From the NCBI GenBank assembly GCA_963665075.1, contig OY762063.1, positions 1,116,001-1,180,000 on the forward strand: a stretch of 64,000 nt of DNA. Direction: 5' to 3'. This document shows, one piece after another, positions 16,630 to 25,056 of this stretch (its first letter is position 1; every line of letters starts with the position of its first letter). The notes beneath the pieces were generated by a model that was not told where the DNA came from, ran no database searches, and saw only the letters and a list, made by a program, of their open reading frames with translations. The translations under genes and the position numbers were made by a program. This stretch comes from JAPULR01 sp963665075 (lineage in GTDB: Bacteria; Chloroflexota; Dehalococcoidia; Lucifugimonadales; GCA-2712585).

Positions 16630-17775
16630 ATGATCAACGGTTTCAAAGTCATTGACGCCGACGCCCATATGCAGGAGCCCGGCGACCTGTGGGACAAGTA
16701 CGTGGAAGCGGAATTTCACGACAGGCGCCCCAAGGTGGAGGCGATGGAGCATCGCATCTACTTCAAGTACGCGGAGAGCGAACTCTTCCCGAAGACGGGC
16801 CTGCCCACGGGCGTGTGGAAGAAGCGTCCGCAGAAGATGTTCGAGCGGATGCCTGAGAAGTACGGCCAGGCATACGACAACTACTGGAGCGCGGAAAGCC
16901 GCCTGGTGGACATGGAGAAGTACGGCTGGGACAAGATGGTGTGCATACCCGGCATCGGCGCGGCGCCGCTGGGGCAGCAGGGCCGCGACCCCGACCTGAT
17001 GTGGGCGCTGGCGCGCGCCTACCACAACTGGGCTTACGATTTCTGCTCCGCCGACCCGACGAAGCTGAAGCTGGTGGCGAACCTGCCGACTTACGACATC
17101 GAGCGAACGGTTATCGAAACGCGGCGGGCCGTCGCGGAGCTTGGCGCCGTCACGGTTATGATGCCGAAGCCGCTGCCGGGGAAGTTCTGGCACGAGCCGG
17201 AGTACGACCCGTTCTGGGCGCTCATCGAGGAGTTGGACGTGCCGCTCTCCTTCCACGGAGTAGGCAGCTGCGCTCCCCACGCTGGTAGCCGTTATTCCGG
17301 GCAGGTGGGCGCGATGTTCGCCCTTCAGCACGCCATCGGCTTCCCGATGGAGAACATGATCTCCCTGGGGCACATCATCTACACCGGCATCCTGGACAAG
17401 CATCCGGGGCTGCGGTGCAGCTTCCTGGAGGGCAACGCCGGTTGGGTGCCCTTCTGGCTGGGACGGCTGGACGACCACGCCGTGGGGCGTCAGTCCGTCT
17501 TCTGGGACGACAACAACCTGACGATGACGCCCACGGATTACTTCAAGAGGAACATCTGGGTGGCCTGCGACGGCGACGAGGTGGGACTCGGGCCGGTGCT
17601 CGACCTGATTGGGGACGACAACTTCGTGTGGAACACGGACTACCCGCACTCGGACGCGCCCGACCCGGACAAGGCGCTGCCGGAGCTGCTGGAGCAGCCG
17701 ATTTCCGAGGAGAGCAAGCGGAAGATCCTGTGGGACAACCCCGTGCGCCTGTTTGGCGAGCGGATAACCGGCTAG
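16630..17775 (+). CDS. amidohydrolase-2 / ACMSD-like metal-dependent hydrolase (copy 1)
   Basis: A 381-residue TIM-barrel protein of the amidohydrolase-2 group, whose members are decarboxylases or hydrolases of aromatic and other acids. It starts MINGFKVIDADAHMQEP (the DxDxH form of the HxH motif), keeps the His in PLSFHGVGS, MENMISLGHIIYTG and the terminal NTDYPHSDAPDPD metal site. ATG at 16630 follows AAGGAGG. It is the third gene of a probable DUF1800-NHL-hydrolase operon. The protein at 57588 is a paralogue of nearly the same length. Confidence 0.88.
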   Translation: MINGFKVIDADAHMQEPGDLWDKYVEAEFHDRRPKVEAMEHRIYFKYAESELFPKTGLPTGVWKKRPQKMFERMPEKYGQAYDNYWSAESRLVDMEKYGWDKMVCIPGIGAAPLGQQGRDPDLMWALARAYHNWAYDFCSADPTKLKLVANLPTYDIERTVIETRRAVAELGAVTVMMPKPLPGKFWHEPEYDPFWALIEELDVPLSFHGVGSCAPHAGSRYSGQVGAMFALQHAIGFPMENMISLGHIIYTGILDKHPGLRCSFLEGNAGWVPFWLGRLDDHAVGRQSVFWDDNNLTMTPTDYFKRNIWVACDGDEVGLGPVLDLIGDDNFVWNTDYPHSDAPDPDKALPELLEQPISEESKRKILWDNPVRLFGERITG

Positions 17776-17846
17776 CCGATCAATCCCTTGCCCCTCGATG
17801 GGGGAAGGTTGGGATGGGGGTGTCTCTCCCCAACCATCGGTCATTT

Positions 17847-17894
17847 ACGACGCAACCCCGCCGCTTCCGTGTAGACGGGAACGGCGGGGTTGAC
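17847..17894 (+). repeat. 48-bp hairpin repeat, left flank of helicase gene
   Basis: The arms CAACCCCGCCG (17853-17863) and CGGCGGGGTTG (17882-17892) are perfect inverted repeats around an 18-base loop that contains GTGTAGACGGGAA. It matches 45 of 48 bases with the copy at 20585-20632, in the same orientation; all three differences lie in four adjacent loop bases. Neither side has a T-run, so it is not a normal terminator. Confidence 0.85.
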
Positions 17895-17918
17895 TAAATC
17901 ACCACGACTCGAACTTCT

Positions 17919-20582
17919 ATGGAATCACACCCTGAAATCTCGGCCAAAAGCTCCTGGCTTCACCGCTTGTTCTCATGGGGGGCTGCACGGGTCTCGCTAA
18001 CCGGCGAAACGATTCACTTTGAAGGGCGCTTCGGGGACGCACATTCCAGGATACCAGTCGGCGCCATAGCATCTATCACAGTTCGCCCATCGTGGTTCTG
18101 GCATCGGTTGACGATTCGCCTGACCGACGGCGCCGAACGGTCCATCGGAGGGCTTGACGAGAGGGAAGCCGCCTTAATTCGCAATGCCGCGCTTGAGGTG
18201 GCTGCACGGATTCGTGAAGAAGCCGTCGGGCGCGCCAAGGTTCTTAGCCCGCGTGTGATACGGCTAGACGCGGAGATGCGTCATCTCTTAGCGGGCGACC
18301 GATATGTCAGATACCAGGACTCACTCAAACGCCACGAGGCTGTCGCTCCGATTCTTGAGGAGTGCGGAGGGATCGTCCGAGAGCACCTTGAACAGGAAGC
18401 TCTGGAGGCGTTGGGGCGGCTTGAATTCCTCAAACCGGTTGAGCGTTTCGAGGATGCCAGGCAGCGGGCGAACAGCAACTTCGTGTCCAACCAAGTCCCC
18501 GACGTACAGTTAGCCGCCCTTGAGGCACTGCCAAAATCTCTTACGGAAGAACAGGCCGAGGCCATAGCCACGGACGAGGACGTGACTCTCGTGCTTGCCG
18601 GCGCGGGAACGGGCAAGACTTCCGTCATCGTCGGCAAGGTCGCATACTTAGTGCACGACCAAGGCGTTTCCCCGGACGACATCCTCGTGTTGGCGTTCAA
18701 CCGCAAGGCGGCTAAAGAGGTAAGAGAACGGCTTCCGGGAGACCTGGCCAAAGCGAACGTTCGAACCTTCCACGGGTTTGGCCTGCGAGTGATTGCAGAC
18801 GTAGAAGGAATACGGCCTATGATTTCTGAGTCTGCCGGAGAGCGTGAACTACCCGTCGCCCTTGAGAATATCCTCGACGAACTCCTAAATGACCCGCAGG
18901 AATCGGACGCCATTGCTAATTTCATCGCTTACTACCACGGAGCCTACGAATCGGTATTCGACTTCCAAACCGAGGACGAATATAACGCGTACATCAGCAG
19001 CGTCGAGCTTCGTACCCTGAGCGGCGATAGGGTCAAGAGCTTCGAGGAATTGGAGATAGCGAACTGGCTCACAAGGAATGGAGTAAATTTCTGCTACGAA
19101 CGTGATTACGAAGTGCGTACACAGACGAGGGAATACAGCCAGTATCGACCGGATTTCTATCTTCCCGACGACAACATCTACATTGAGCATTACGCCCTGG
19201 ACGAGAATGGCAATCCGCCGCGTGGCTGGAAGGGATACAGCCAAAGGGTAAAGTGGCACAAAGAGACCCACGAAAAGTACGGCACGAAGCTGATTGAGAC
19301 CTACAGCTGGCAGCACAGGCGGGGCATCCTCTTCGACGAACTGGCGGAGCGACTTGAATGGGAGGGGGTTAAGTTCAGGCGCGTCCCACTACGACAGTTA
19401 ATCCTTGATCTGGCCCGGCAGCTGATCAGGTGGCTGGCGCGGCTGATGGCAACGTTCCTGAACCACGTCAAGACAAACGGTCTGTCGCCTGAAGAACTGC
19501 GATACCGCGCCGATAGACGAGGCACGCTGTGGCGCGACGGGGGATTTCTGGAGGTTTTCGAGCTGGTGCGTTCCAGATACGAAAAGCTGCTGAGGGACCA
19601 AGGGAAGCGGGACTTCCATGACCTGATAAACGGGGCTGCTCAATACATTCGCGAGGGCCGGTGGAAAACACCCTGCCGGTACGTGCTGGTGGATGAGTTT
19701 CAGGACATATCGGCGGGACGGATGAATCTGCTACAGGCGCTCAAACGCGACGATACGGCGTATTTCCTGGTGGGCGACGACTGGCAGTCGATCAACCGCT
19801 TCGCAGGGAGCGACGTGGGACTTTTGCGGAACTGCGGCGACTACCTGGGTCACGTAGAAACGCGGACGCTGAGCCAAACGTTCCGATTCGGCGACGGCAT
19901 TCTCGGTCCATCGACGGAGTTCGTGCGACGGAATCCGGAACAGACTCAAAGGGAGTTGACATCAGCTAACGGCGTCGTCGACGGGGGAATCACTGTGATT
20001 TACGCGGACCAACCCGCTATCGGCCTACAACGCGTCCGGGAGGACATTCAGGAGTCTGCACAAGGAAATGGTCACTCCGTATTGGCGCTTGGACGCTACA
20101 ATTTCAGCAGGAAGGCGATTCAAATAAGAAAGCCTTGGGAGGAGTTCAGCACGGTTCACAGAGCGAAGGGACGCGAAGCGGATTACGTAGTGGCGCTGGA
20201 CCTCAAGGAGGGCCGCTACGGCTTCCCTTCGCTGCGCGGGGACAATTCGCTTCTAAAACTTGTTCTGCCTCAGGTCTCAGAAACGCCGTATCCCTTTGCG
20301 GAGGAGCGCCGGCTGTTCTACGTGGCGATGACCAGGGCGCGCATGGGCGCCTACCTCATCACCGATCCGACTTGGCCCTCGACGTTCGTTACCGAACTGC
20401 TAGAGCAGTTTGGCAACCTGAGGCAACTCGGTGCACCAACGCCGGAGTGTCCAAGGTGTCAGAGGGGTCGGCTTCGGTTGATTGATGGTAGGAACGGGCA
20501 ATTCTGGGGATGCACCGAGTATTCGTCCAAGTTGTCATGCCGGTACACGAAGAACGTTGAAGACGCCGATAGTTTCGGGTAG
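17919..20582 (+). CDS. UvrD/Rep-family helicase, helicase IV (HelD)-like, with nuclease-like insert and zinc finger
   Basis: An 887-residue superfamily 1A helicase. Residues 1-110 resemble the helicase IV N-terminal region; the Q motif is SLTEEQAEAI, Walker A is AGAGTGKT (227-234), an insert at about 405-470 has YRPDFYLPDDNIYIEHY as in the PD-(D/E)xK-like segment of helicase IV, Walker B is VDEFQD (Asp592-Glu593), then GDDWQSINRFAGSD, TFRFGDG, TVHRAKGREADYV and VAMTRAR. A C4 zinc finger of topoisomerase type ends the protein (Cys844, 847, 865, 874). It probably unwinds DNA in repair or defence. The gene is alone between two 48-bp repeats, so a recent insertion is likely. Confidence 0.92.
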   Translation: MESHPEISAKSSWLHRLFSWGAARVSLTGETIHFEGRFGDAHSRIPVGAIASITVRPSWFWHRLTIRLTDGAERSIGGLDEREAALIRNAALEVAARIREEAVGRAKVLSPRVIRLDAEMRHLLAGDRYVRYQDSLKRHEAVAPILEECGGIVREHLEQEALEALGRLEFLKPVERFEDARQRANSNFVSNQVPDVQLAALEALPKSLTEEQAEAIATDEDVTLVLAGAGTGKTSVIVGKVAYLVHDQGVSPDDILVLAFNRKAAKEVRERLPGDLAKANVRTFHGFGLRVIADVEGIRPMISESAGERELPVALENILDELLNDPQESDAIANFIAYYHGAYESVFDFQTEDEYNAYISSVELRTLSGDRVKSFEELEIANWLTRNGVNFCYERDYEVRTQTREYSQYRPDFYLPDDNIYIEHYALDENGNPPRGWKGYSQRVKWHKETHEKYGTKLIETYSWQHRRGILFDELAERLEWEGVKFRRVPLRQLILDLARQLIRWLARLMATFLNHVKTNGLSPEELRYRADRRGTLWRDGGFLEVFELVRSRYEKLLRDQGKRDFHDLINGAAQYIREGRWKTPCRYVLVDEFQDISAGRMNLLQALKRDDTAYFLVGDDWQSINRFAGSDVGLLRNCGDYLGHVETRTLSQTFRFGDGILGPSTEFVRRNPEQTQRELTSANGVVDGGITVIYADQPAIGLQRVREDIQESAQGNGHSVLALGRYNFSRKAIQIRKPWEEFSTVHRAKGREADYVVALDLKEGRYGFPSLRGDNSLLKLVLPQVSETPYPFAEERRLFYVAMTRARMGAYLITDPTWPSTFVTELLEQFGNLRQLGAPTPECPRCQRGRLRLIDGRNGQFWGCTEYSSKLSCRYTKNVEDADSFG

Positions 20583-20584
20583 AA

Positions 20585-20632
20585 ACGACGCAACCCCGCC
20601 GCGCCTGTGTAGACGGGAACGGCGGGGTTGAC
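20585..20632 (+). repeat. 48-bp hairpin repeat, right flank of helicase gene
   Basis: Second copy of the repeat at 17847-17894, starting two bases after the helicase stop. Arms are CAACCCCGCCG (20591-20601) and CGGCGGGGTTG (20620-20630). The 2738-bp distance between equivalent points encloses exactly one gene. Confidence 0.85.
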
Positions 20633-20711
20633 GTATTATTCGGGAAGCGCCCGTAGTTTTCAAAGTAGGGAAACGCCACTCCCAACAACCATGCCAAAGG
20701 GGGAGAAAAGC

Positions 20712-21950
20712 ATGAACAACACGAAAGTCATCACCGCCAACCTGCTCATCGACGCCAAGGGCGGCCCGCCCATCGACAAGGGGGCAATCGTCCTGGAGGG
20801 TTCCAAGATTTCCTGGGTGGGCGCGCAGAAGGACCTGCCCAGAAGGGACGGCCCGCAGCCGGAAACCCTCGACTTCCCCAACGGGACGATTCTTCCCGGC
20901 CTGGTGGACGTCCACACCCACACGAACCTGCCCGGCGACGGCACCGCCGTTGAGGAGGGGTGCGACGAGCCTGACGAGATTCTGATGCTTCGCTCCGCCT
21001 GGAACGCCCGCAAACACCTGGAAACGGGCGTGACCACGGCAAGGGACAACGGGGCAAAAAACCTCACCTCCATCTACCTGAGGCAGGGCATCGAGCGGGG
21101 ATTCATCCCCGGCCCGCGCATGGTGGTCAGCGGACGTCCCATCACCGTCACCGGCGGGCACTGCTGGGTCATGGGGGGCGAGGCCGACGGCGTCGAAGGC
21201 GTCCGCACCGCCGTGCGGCAGCTGCTGAAGGACGGGGTGGACTTCATCAAGGTAATGACCACCGGCGGCGGGACGCGGACTTCGTATCCGACTCGTCCTT
21301 CCTATGGGCTGGACGAACTGAAGGCGATCACCTACGAGAGCCATCTGTTCGGCAAGCTGGTCGGCGCGCATTGCTCCTCCACCCAGGGCATCATCAACTC
21401 CCTGGACGCAGGGGCGGACATGCTCATCCACTGCACCTTCTTCAACCCGGACGGCACCTATACCTACGACCCCGCAGTCGGGGAACGCATCGTGGAGGCG
21501 GGGGCGTGGGTCAACCCGACGCTGCACGTGGGCACGGCGACCCTTTGGATACTGGAGGCGAAGCAGAGGGAGAGCGGGCTTAATCATGAGGAGGCCGAGT
21601 TATTGGAGACGACGAAGCGCAGGCTGAACTGGCGGTTGGACAGCTGCCAGAAGCTGGTGGACATCGGCGCGAAGATGGTGTCGGGGTCCGACTCCGGTTG
21701 GAGCAACTACGCGATGGGGCTGTTCCAGCGGGAGGTGACGGAGATGACGGACATCGGGCTGAACAACATGGGCGCGGTGCTGTCGGGAACGAGCGAGGCG
21801 GCGAAGTCTATCGGCATGGATCACCTGGTGGGGACGCTGGAAAACGGCAAGGAGGCGGACGTGATTGTGGTGGAGGGGAACCCGCTGGTGGACATCGGCG
21901 CGCTTTCCAACATCAGCGCGGTGTTCAAGGCGGGGGTGCAGGCGGTTTAG
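20712..21950 (+). CDS. metal-dependent amidohydrolase (imidazolonepropionase-like)
   Basis: A 412-residue cyclic amidohydrolase with full metal site: HTH in LPGLVDVHTHTN, VDFIKVMTTGG (Lys), GAHCSS, LIHCTFF and SGSDSGW, then the C-terminal sandwich GTLENGKEADVIVVEGNPLVDIGAL. ATG at 20712 follows AGGGGGAG; a longer upstream frame would run into the hairpin repeat. It is similar in design to the protein at 12119-13297. The substrate is unknown. It converges with the corC-like gene, only two bases apart. Confidence 0.9.
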   Translation: MNNTKVITANLLIDAKGGPPIDKGAIVLEGSKISWVGAQKDLPRRDGPQPETLDFPNGTILPGLVDVHTHTNLPGDGTAVEEGCDEPDEILMLRSAWNARKHLETGVTTARDNGAKNLTSIYLRQGIERGFIPGPRMVVSGRPITVTGGHCWVMGGEADGVEGVRTAVRQLLKDGVDFIKVMTTGGGTRTSYPTRPSYGLDELKAITYESHLFGKLVGAHCSSTQGIINSLDAGADMLIHCTFFNPDGTYTYDPAVGERIVEAGAWVNPTLHVGTATLWILEAKQRESGLNHEEAELLETTKRRLNWRLDSCQKLVDIGAKMVSGSDSGWSNYAMGLFQREVTEMTDIGLNNMGAVLSGTSEAAKSIGMDHLVGTLENGKEADVIVVEGNPLVDIGALSNISAVFKAGVQAV

Positions 21951-21952
21951 GC

Positions 21953-23062
21953 CTAGGACTGGGGTTGGGGTTCTACGGCGAGGAGGAGTTTGCGGAGGCG
22001 GCGGCCCATTGTCGTGAGGACTTTTATGCGAAGGCCCTGGTAGACGACTTCGTCGCCCGGCTTGGGCATCTTGTCGAGGATGCTGTAGACCACCCCGCCG
22101 ATGGTGTCCACCTCCGCCTCGTCGAACTTGGCGTTGACCAGTTCCTCCAGGTCGTTCAGCGACAATCCCGCGTCCACGATGAGTCCGCCGTCCGCGGTGG
22201 GGGTGGCAGTGGGGCTTTTAGAGGGGGAGAATTCGTCCTCAATCTCGCCCACGATTTCCTCCAGAAGGTCCTCCAGGGTCACCAATCCCTCGGTGCCGCC
22301 GTGCTCGTCGACGACCAGCGCCATCTGTACGCGCCGTCCCTGGAACTCGGTTAGGAGTTCGCCCAGCCGCTTGGTTTCGGGCACGAAGAAGGGTTCAAGC
22401 ATCAGTTCCGCCAGGGGCGGCCAGGGGGGTTGCGTATTCAGCAGGGGCATCAGGCGGCGGGAGTAGATGACGCCCACCACTTCGTCGATGGTCTCCCGGT
22501 AGACGGGGAGGCGGCTGTGGCCCGACTCCAACATCCGGTTGACCACGCCGGCAATATCGTCCTCCACGTCTACGGACACGATGTCCATTCGTGGCACCAT
22601 CACGTCGCGGGCGTTGTAATCGTCGAGGCGGAGGATGGCGCGAATCATGGAGCGCTCCCGCTCGTCCAACTCGCCGTGGGACTCCTCGACCACCATCGCC
22701 TCCACGTTCGTGCCGCCAAGCCCTTCCGGCCCCTCCGACTGGATAGATGACGACGATTCCTGCAAACCGTTAGCGTTTCTTGCCTTGGAGGACGCGAGGT
22801 GCTCAAAGAAATAATCAAGTCCTGCCAAAACCGCCAACAACACTAAACCGAATAAGGATACGAGAGGCCAAGACATCCACGAAAACGAGCGGAAGAACAC
22901 CGTGAAGGAAATGGCTACCGCCATAGCCAATCCGAGGTGAATTATCGACGCCCACAGATATTCGCGCGTCTGCTGGTAGCGACTACGCGCAAAGCTGGTC
23001 GATGCGTAGCCCAATAGGGCAAGGGCCATTATGAGACCCGATGATAAACCAGTTTCATCCAA
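21953..23062 (-). CDS. CorC/HlyC-type CBS-pair membrane protein
   Basis: A 369-residue protein with three hydrophobic segments in the first 90 residues, a CBS pair at about 150-270 (ARDVMVPRMDIVSVDVEDD, SGHSRLPVYRETIDEVVGVIYSRRL, MALVVDEHGGTEGLVTLEDLLEEIVGEIEDE) and a C-terminal CorC/HlyC domain (290-365). The family takes part in magnesium/cobalt efflux or sensing. The N-terminal membrane part is shorter than a full CNNM/DUF21 domain, which is unusual. It starts 48 bases after glmU on the same strand and may be cotranscribed. Confidence 0.87.
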   Translation of the reverse strand: MDETGLSSGLIMALALLGYASTSFARSRYQQTREYLWASIIHLGLAMAVAISFTVFFRSFSWMSWPLVSLFGLVLLAVLAGLDYFFEHLASSKARNANGLQESSSSIQSEGPEGLGGTNVEAMVVEESHGELDERERSMIRAILRLDDYNARDVMVPRMDIVSVDVEDDIAGVVNRMLESGHSRLPVYRETIDEVVGVIYSRRLMPLLNTQPPWPPLAELMLEPFFVPETKRLGELLTEFQGRRVQMALVVDEHGGTEGLVTLEDLLEEIVGEIEDEFSPSKSPTATPTADGGLIVDAGLSLNDLEELVNAKFDEAEVDTIGGVVYSILDKMPKPGDEVVYQGLRIKVLTTMGRRLRKLLLAVEPQPQS

Positions 23063-23110
23063 GCTTGTTTTTCCTCGACGCCTCCCGCGAACGATGAGGA
23101 CTCTGCTATT

Positions 23111-24472
23111 CTATCCGTCGGCTTTGTCGGGAGGCCTCTCAATGATTCTAGCAGGAACGCCAACGGCTAGTCTATACGGAGGAACGTCTTTATTGACAAC
23201 CGCACCGGCGCCGGTGGCCGCGCCTTTGCCCACGGAAACGGGCGCAACGAGCATGGTATCGGAGCCGATGAAGGCGTCCTCGCCGATTTTCGTCTTGTGC
23301 TTGCGGGCGCCGTCGAAGTTGCAGGTGACGAGGCCCGCGCCGAGGTTGGCGTTGTCGCCCACGTCGGCGTCGCCCACGTATCCGAAATGGCCCAACTTCA
23401 CGCCTTTGCCGAGGCGGCTGGCCTTGACCTCGACGAAGTTGCCGACGTGGGCGCCTGACTCCACGCGGCAGCCGGGGCGGAGGTGGCTGTAGGGGCCAAC
23501 GCCCACGTCATTCTCCAGAATCGACTCCTCCACCACGGAAAGCATGATGCGGCACCCGTCGCCGATGTTGGAGTCGCGGATTACCGAGCCGGGGCCGATT
23601 TCGCAGTCTTCGCCGATTGTCGTACTACCTTGCAGGTGAGAGTTCGGGTGGATGACGGAGTCGCGTCCAATGACCACGTCGGCGTCTATGTAGGTGGATG
23701 GGGGATCGATGATGGTGACGCCCGCCTTCATCCATCCCTCGGCGATGCGATGGCGCATTGCCGCATCCGCCGCCGCCAGACTTATCCGGTCGTTAACGCC
23801 CATGATTTCCTCCGCATTCTCGGTAGTCACAGTTTCTATGGTCTTTGCCTGGGACGCAGCGGCTTCCACCAGCCAGGTCAGGTAGTATTCGCCGCTATCG
23901 CTGGGCGGAATGTTGACCGCGTTCTCACACAACCACGAGCCGTCGAAGCAGTAGACGCCGGAGTTTACTTCGTCGCTGAATTCCTTCCCATCGACATCGG
24001 CGGCCTCGACGATGGCGCGGACGCTGCCGTCGTCATCTCGAAGAATCCGCCCCAAATCCTGCTGCTCCCAAGCCCGCGCTGTAAGCAGCGTTACAGAGGC
24101 ATCCGAATCCACGTGGTGGGACATCAATTTATTGAAGGTATCGGGACGGATGAGGGGAACGTCCCCCATCGTCACCAGCACATTAGCGTCAGGGGTTCCA
24201 ATGGCGTCGATGCATCGCATCACCGCGTCGCCGGTGCCCAAGGGCTGCGGCTGGACCACGTATTCAGCCGCATCCCCCAACGCTTTTCGGATAGCGTCAC
24301 TATTGCCAGGAGAAACAACCACGAGGACGCGTTCGACGCCGGCCTGCTTCAGTCCATCCACCACGTGAGCAATCATCGGCGTGCCGCAAACCCGATGCAG
24401 GGCTTTGGGGATTTTCGAGTTCATGCGGCGGCCTTCACCCGCCGCCAATACAACGCCGACCCATTCCGACAT
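23111..24472 (-). CDS. glmU: bifunctional UDP-GlcNAc pyrophosphorylase / glucosamine-1-phosphate acetyltransferase
   Basis: GlmU acetylates glucosamine-1-phosphate and then couples it to UTP, supplying UDP-GlcNAc for cell-wall or glycan synthesis. Residues 1-230 are the nucleotidyltransferase (LAAGEGRRMNSKIPKAL, the TMGDVPLI loop, and NSGVYCFD); residues 255-445 are a left-handed beta-helix acetyltransferase with hexapeptide repeats, KLGHFGYVGDADVG supplying the catalytic His, and NLGAGLVTCNFDGARKHKT. At 453 residues the length is normal. It heads a likely two-gene unit with the corC-like gene. Confidence 0.96.
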   Translation of the reverse strand: MSEWVGVVLAAGEGRRMNSKIPKALHRVCGTPMIAHVVDGLKQAGVERVLVVVSPGNSDAIRKALGDAAEYVVQPQPLGTGDAVMRCIDAIGTPDANVLVTMGDVPLIRPDTFNKLMSHHVDSDASVTLLTARAWEQQDLGRILRDDDGSVRAIVEAADVDGKEFSDEVNSGVYCFDGSWLCENAVNIPPSDSGEYYLTWLVEAAASQAKTIETVTTENAEEIMGVNDRISLAAADAAMRHRIAEGWMKAGVTIIDPPSTYIDADVVIGRDSVIHPNSHLQGSTTIGEDCEIGPGSVIRDSNIGDGCRIMLSVVEESILENDVGVGPYSHLRPGCRVESGAHVGNFVEVKASRLGKGVKLGHFGYVGDADVGDNANLGAGLVTCNFDGARKHKTKIGEDAFIGSDTMLVAPVSVGKGAATGAGAVVNKDVPPYRLAVGVPARIIERPPDKADG

Positions 24473-24676
24473 AACAACGCCTCCCGTCCAAATTACTCCT
24501 AAGTGTACGAATCTTCCGTTGGCAGCGCCATTCCCCCATTGCCAAGGGCGGTTCGCGAACCGCCTCTACGGGAGGAGTTTGGCGCAGGGGCGGTGGATTC
24601 CCGCCTACGCGGGAATGACGGAGGGGGATGGGGGTTGCCTTGTAGCCCCTTCCCGCCCGTGTTATTCTTTTCCCGT
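24473..24676. repeat. intergenic repeats between glmU and the tRNA genes
   Basis: An inverted repeat of the GGGGCG type (aagGGCGGTTCGCGAACCGCCtct, 24543-24568) is followed by a copy of the ATTCCCGC-type repeat (24595-24624: ggattcccgcctacgcggga, then atgacggagg). glmU and the tRNAs are divergent, so promoters for both must lie here. I see no gene. Confidence 0.7.
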
Positions 24677-24751
24677 GCCCCTGTAGCTCAGCGGATAGAG
24701 CACTGGCCTCCGGAGCCAGGTGCGGGCGTTCGAGTCGCCCCAGGGGCGCCA
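24677..24751 (+). tRNA. tRNA-Arg (CCG)
   Basis: A full cloverleaf can be drawn: acceptor GCCCCTG / CAGGGGC, anticodon stem CTGGC / GCCAG around loop CTCCGGA with anticodon CCG at 24710-24712, TTCGAGT in the T arm, discriminator G and an encoded CCA (24749-24751). It decodes CGG. Confidence 0.93.
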
Positions 24752-24784
24752 TCAACCGGCTCCGACCCTTCGCAGCCGCAATGT

Positions 24785-24859
24785 CGGGGCGTGGCGCAGC
24801 GGCAGCGCGCCTGGTTTGGGACCAGGAGGTCGTGAGTTCAAACCTCACCGCCCCGACCA
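24785..24859 (+). tRNA. tRNA-Pro (TGG)
   Basis: Acceptor CGGGGCG / CGCCCCG, anticodon stem CCTGG / CCAGG around TTTGGGA with anticodon TGG (24817-24819), GTTCAAA in the T arm, discriminator A and encoded CCA (24857-24859). It lies 33 bases after tRNA-Arg and is probably cotranscribed with it. Confidence 0.93.
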
Positions 24860-24882
24860 AAATCCTAGCAGAGGCTTACGTC

Positions 24883-25041
24883 ATGGGATCCGGCAGACCC
24901 AACTGGTACTACGACCATCCCCCCGCCTGCACGTGCGCCCAATGCGACGCCCGGAGACTCAACCGGAAGACCACGGGCGAGAAGGTCAAGGGCTGGTTTC
25001 GGGGACTTTGGCCCTTCGGCAAGGGCAAGAAGGGTAAGTAG
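24883..25041 (+). CDS. small basic protein with a CxCxxC motif
   Basis: A 52-residue protein (MGSGRPNWYYDHPPACTCAQC...) with three close cysteines in ACTCAQCDARR and a Lys/Gly-rich C-terminus (GKGKKGK). The motif could bind zinc, but a fourth ligand is not obvious apart from the nearby His. It starts 23 bases after tRNA-Pro and ends 15 bases before the deacetylase gene. I recognise no family and no clear ribosome-binding site is present, so the call is tentative. Confidence 0.45.
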   Translation: MGSGRPNWYYDHPPACTCAQCDARRLNRKTTGEKVKGWFRGLWPFGKGKKGK

Positions 25042-25056
25042 GAGAGACGACCGCTT

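Noticed and set aside
17847..20632. Integron attC sites around the helicase gene
   Set aside because: The hairpins look similar in outline, but the ends read ACGCAAC and GTTGAC(T/G), which do not fit the RYYYAAC / GTTRRRY core sites, and no integron integrase is present.
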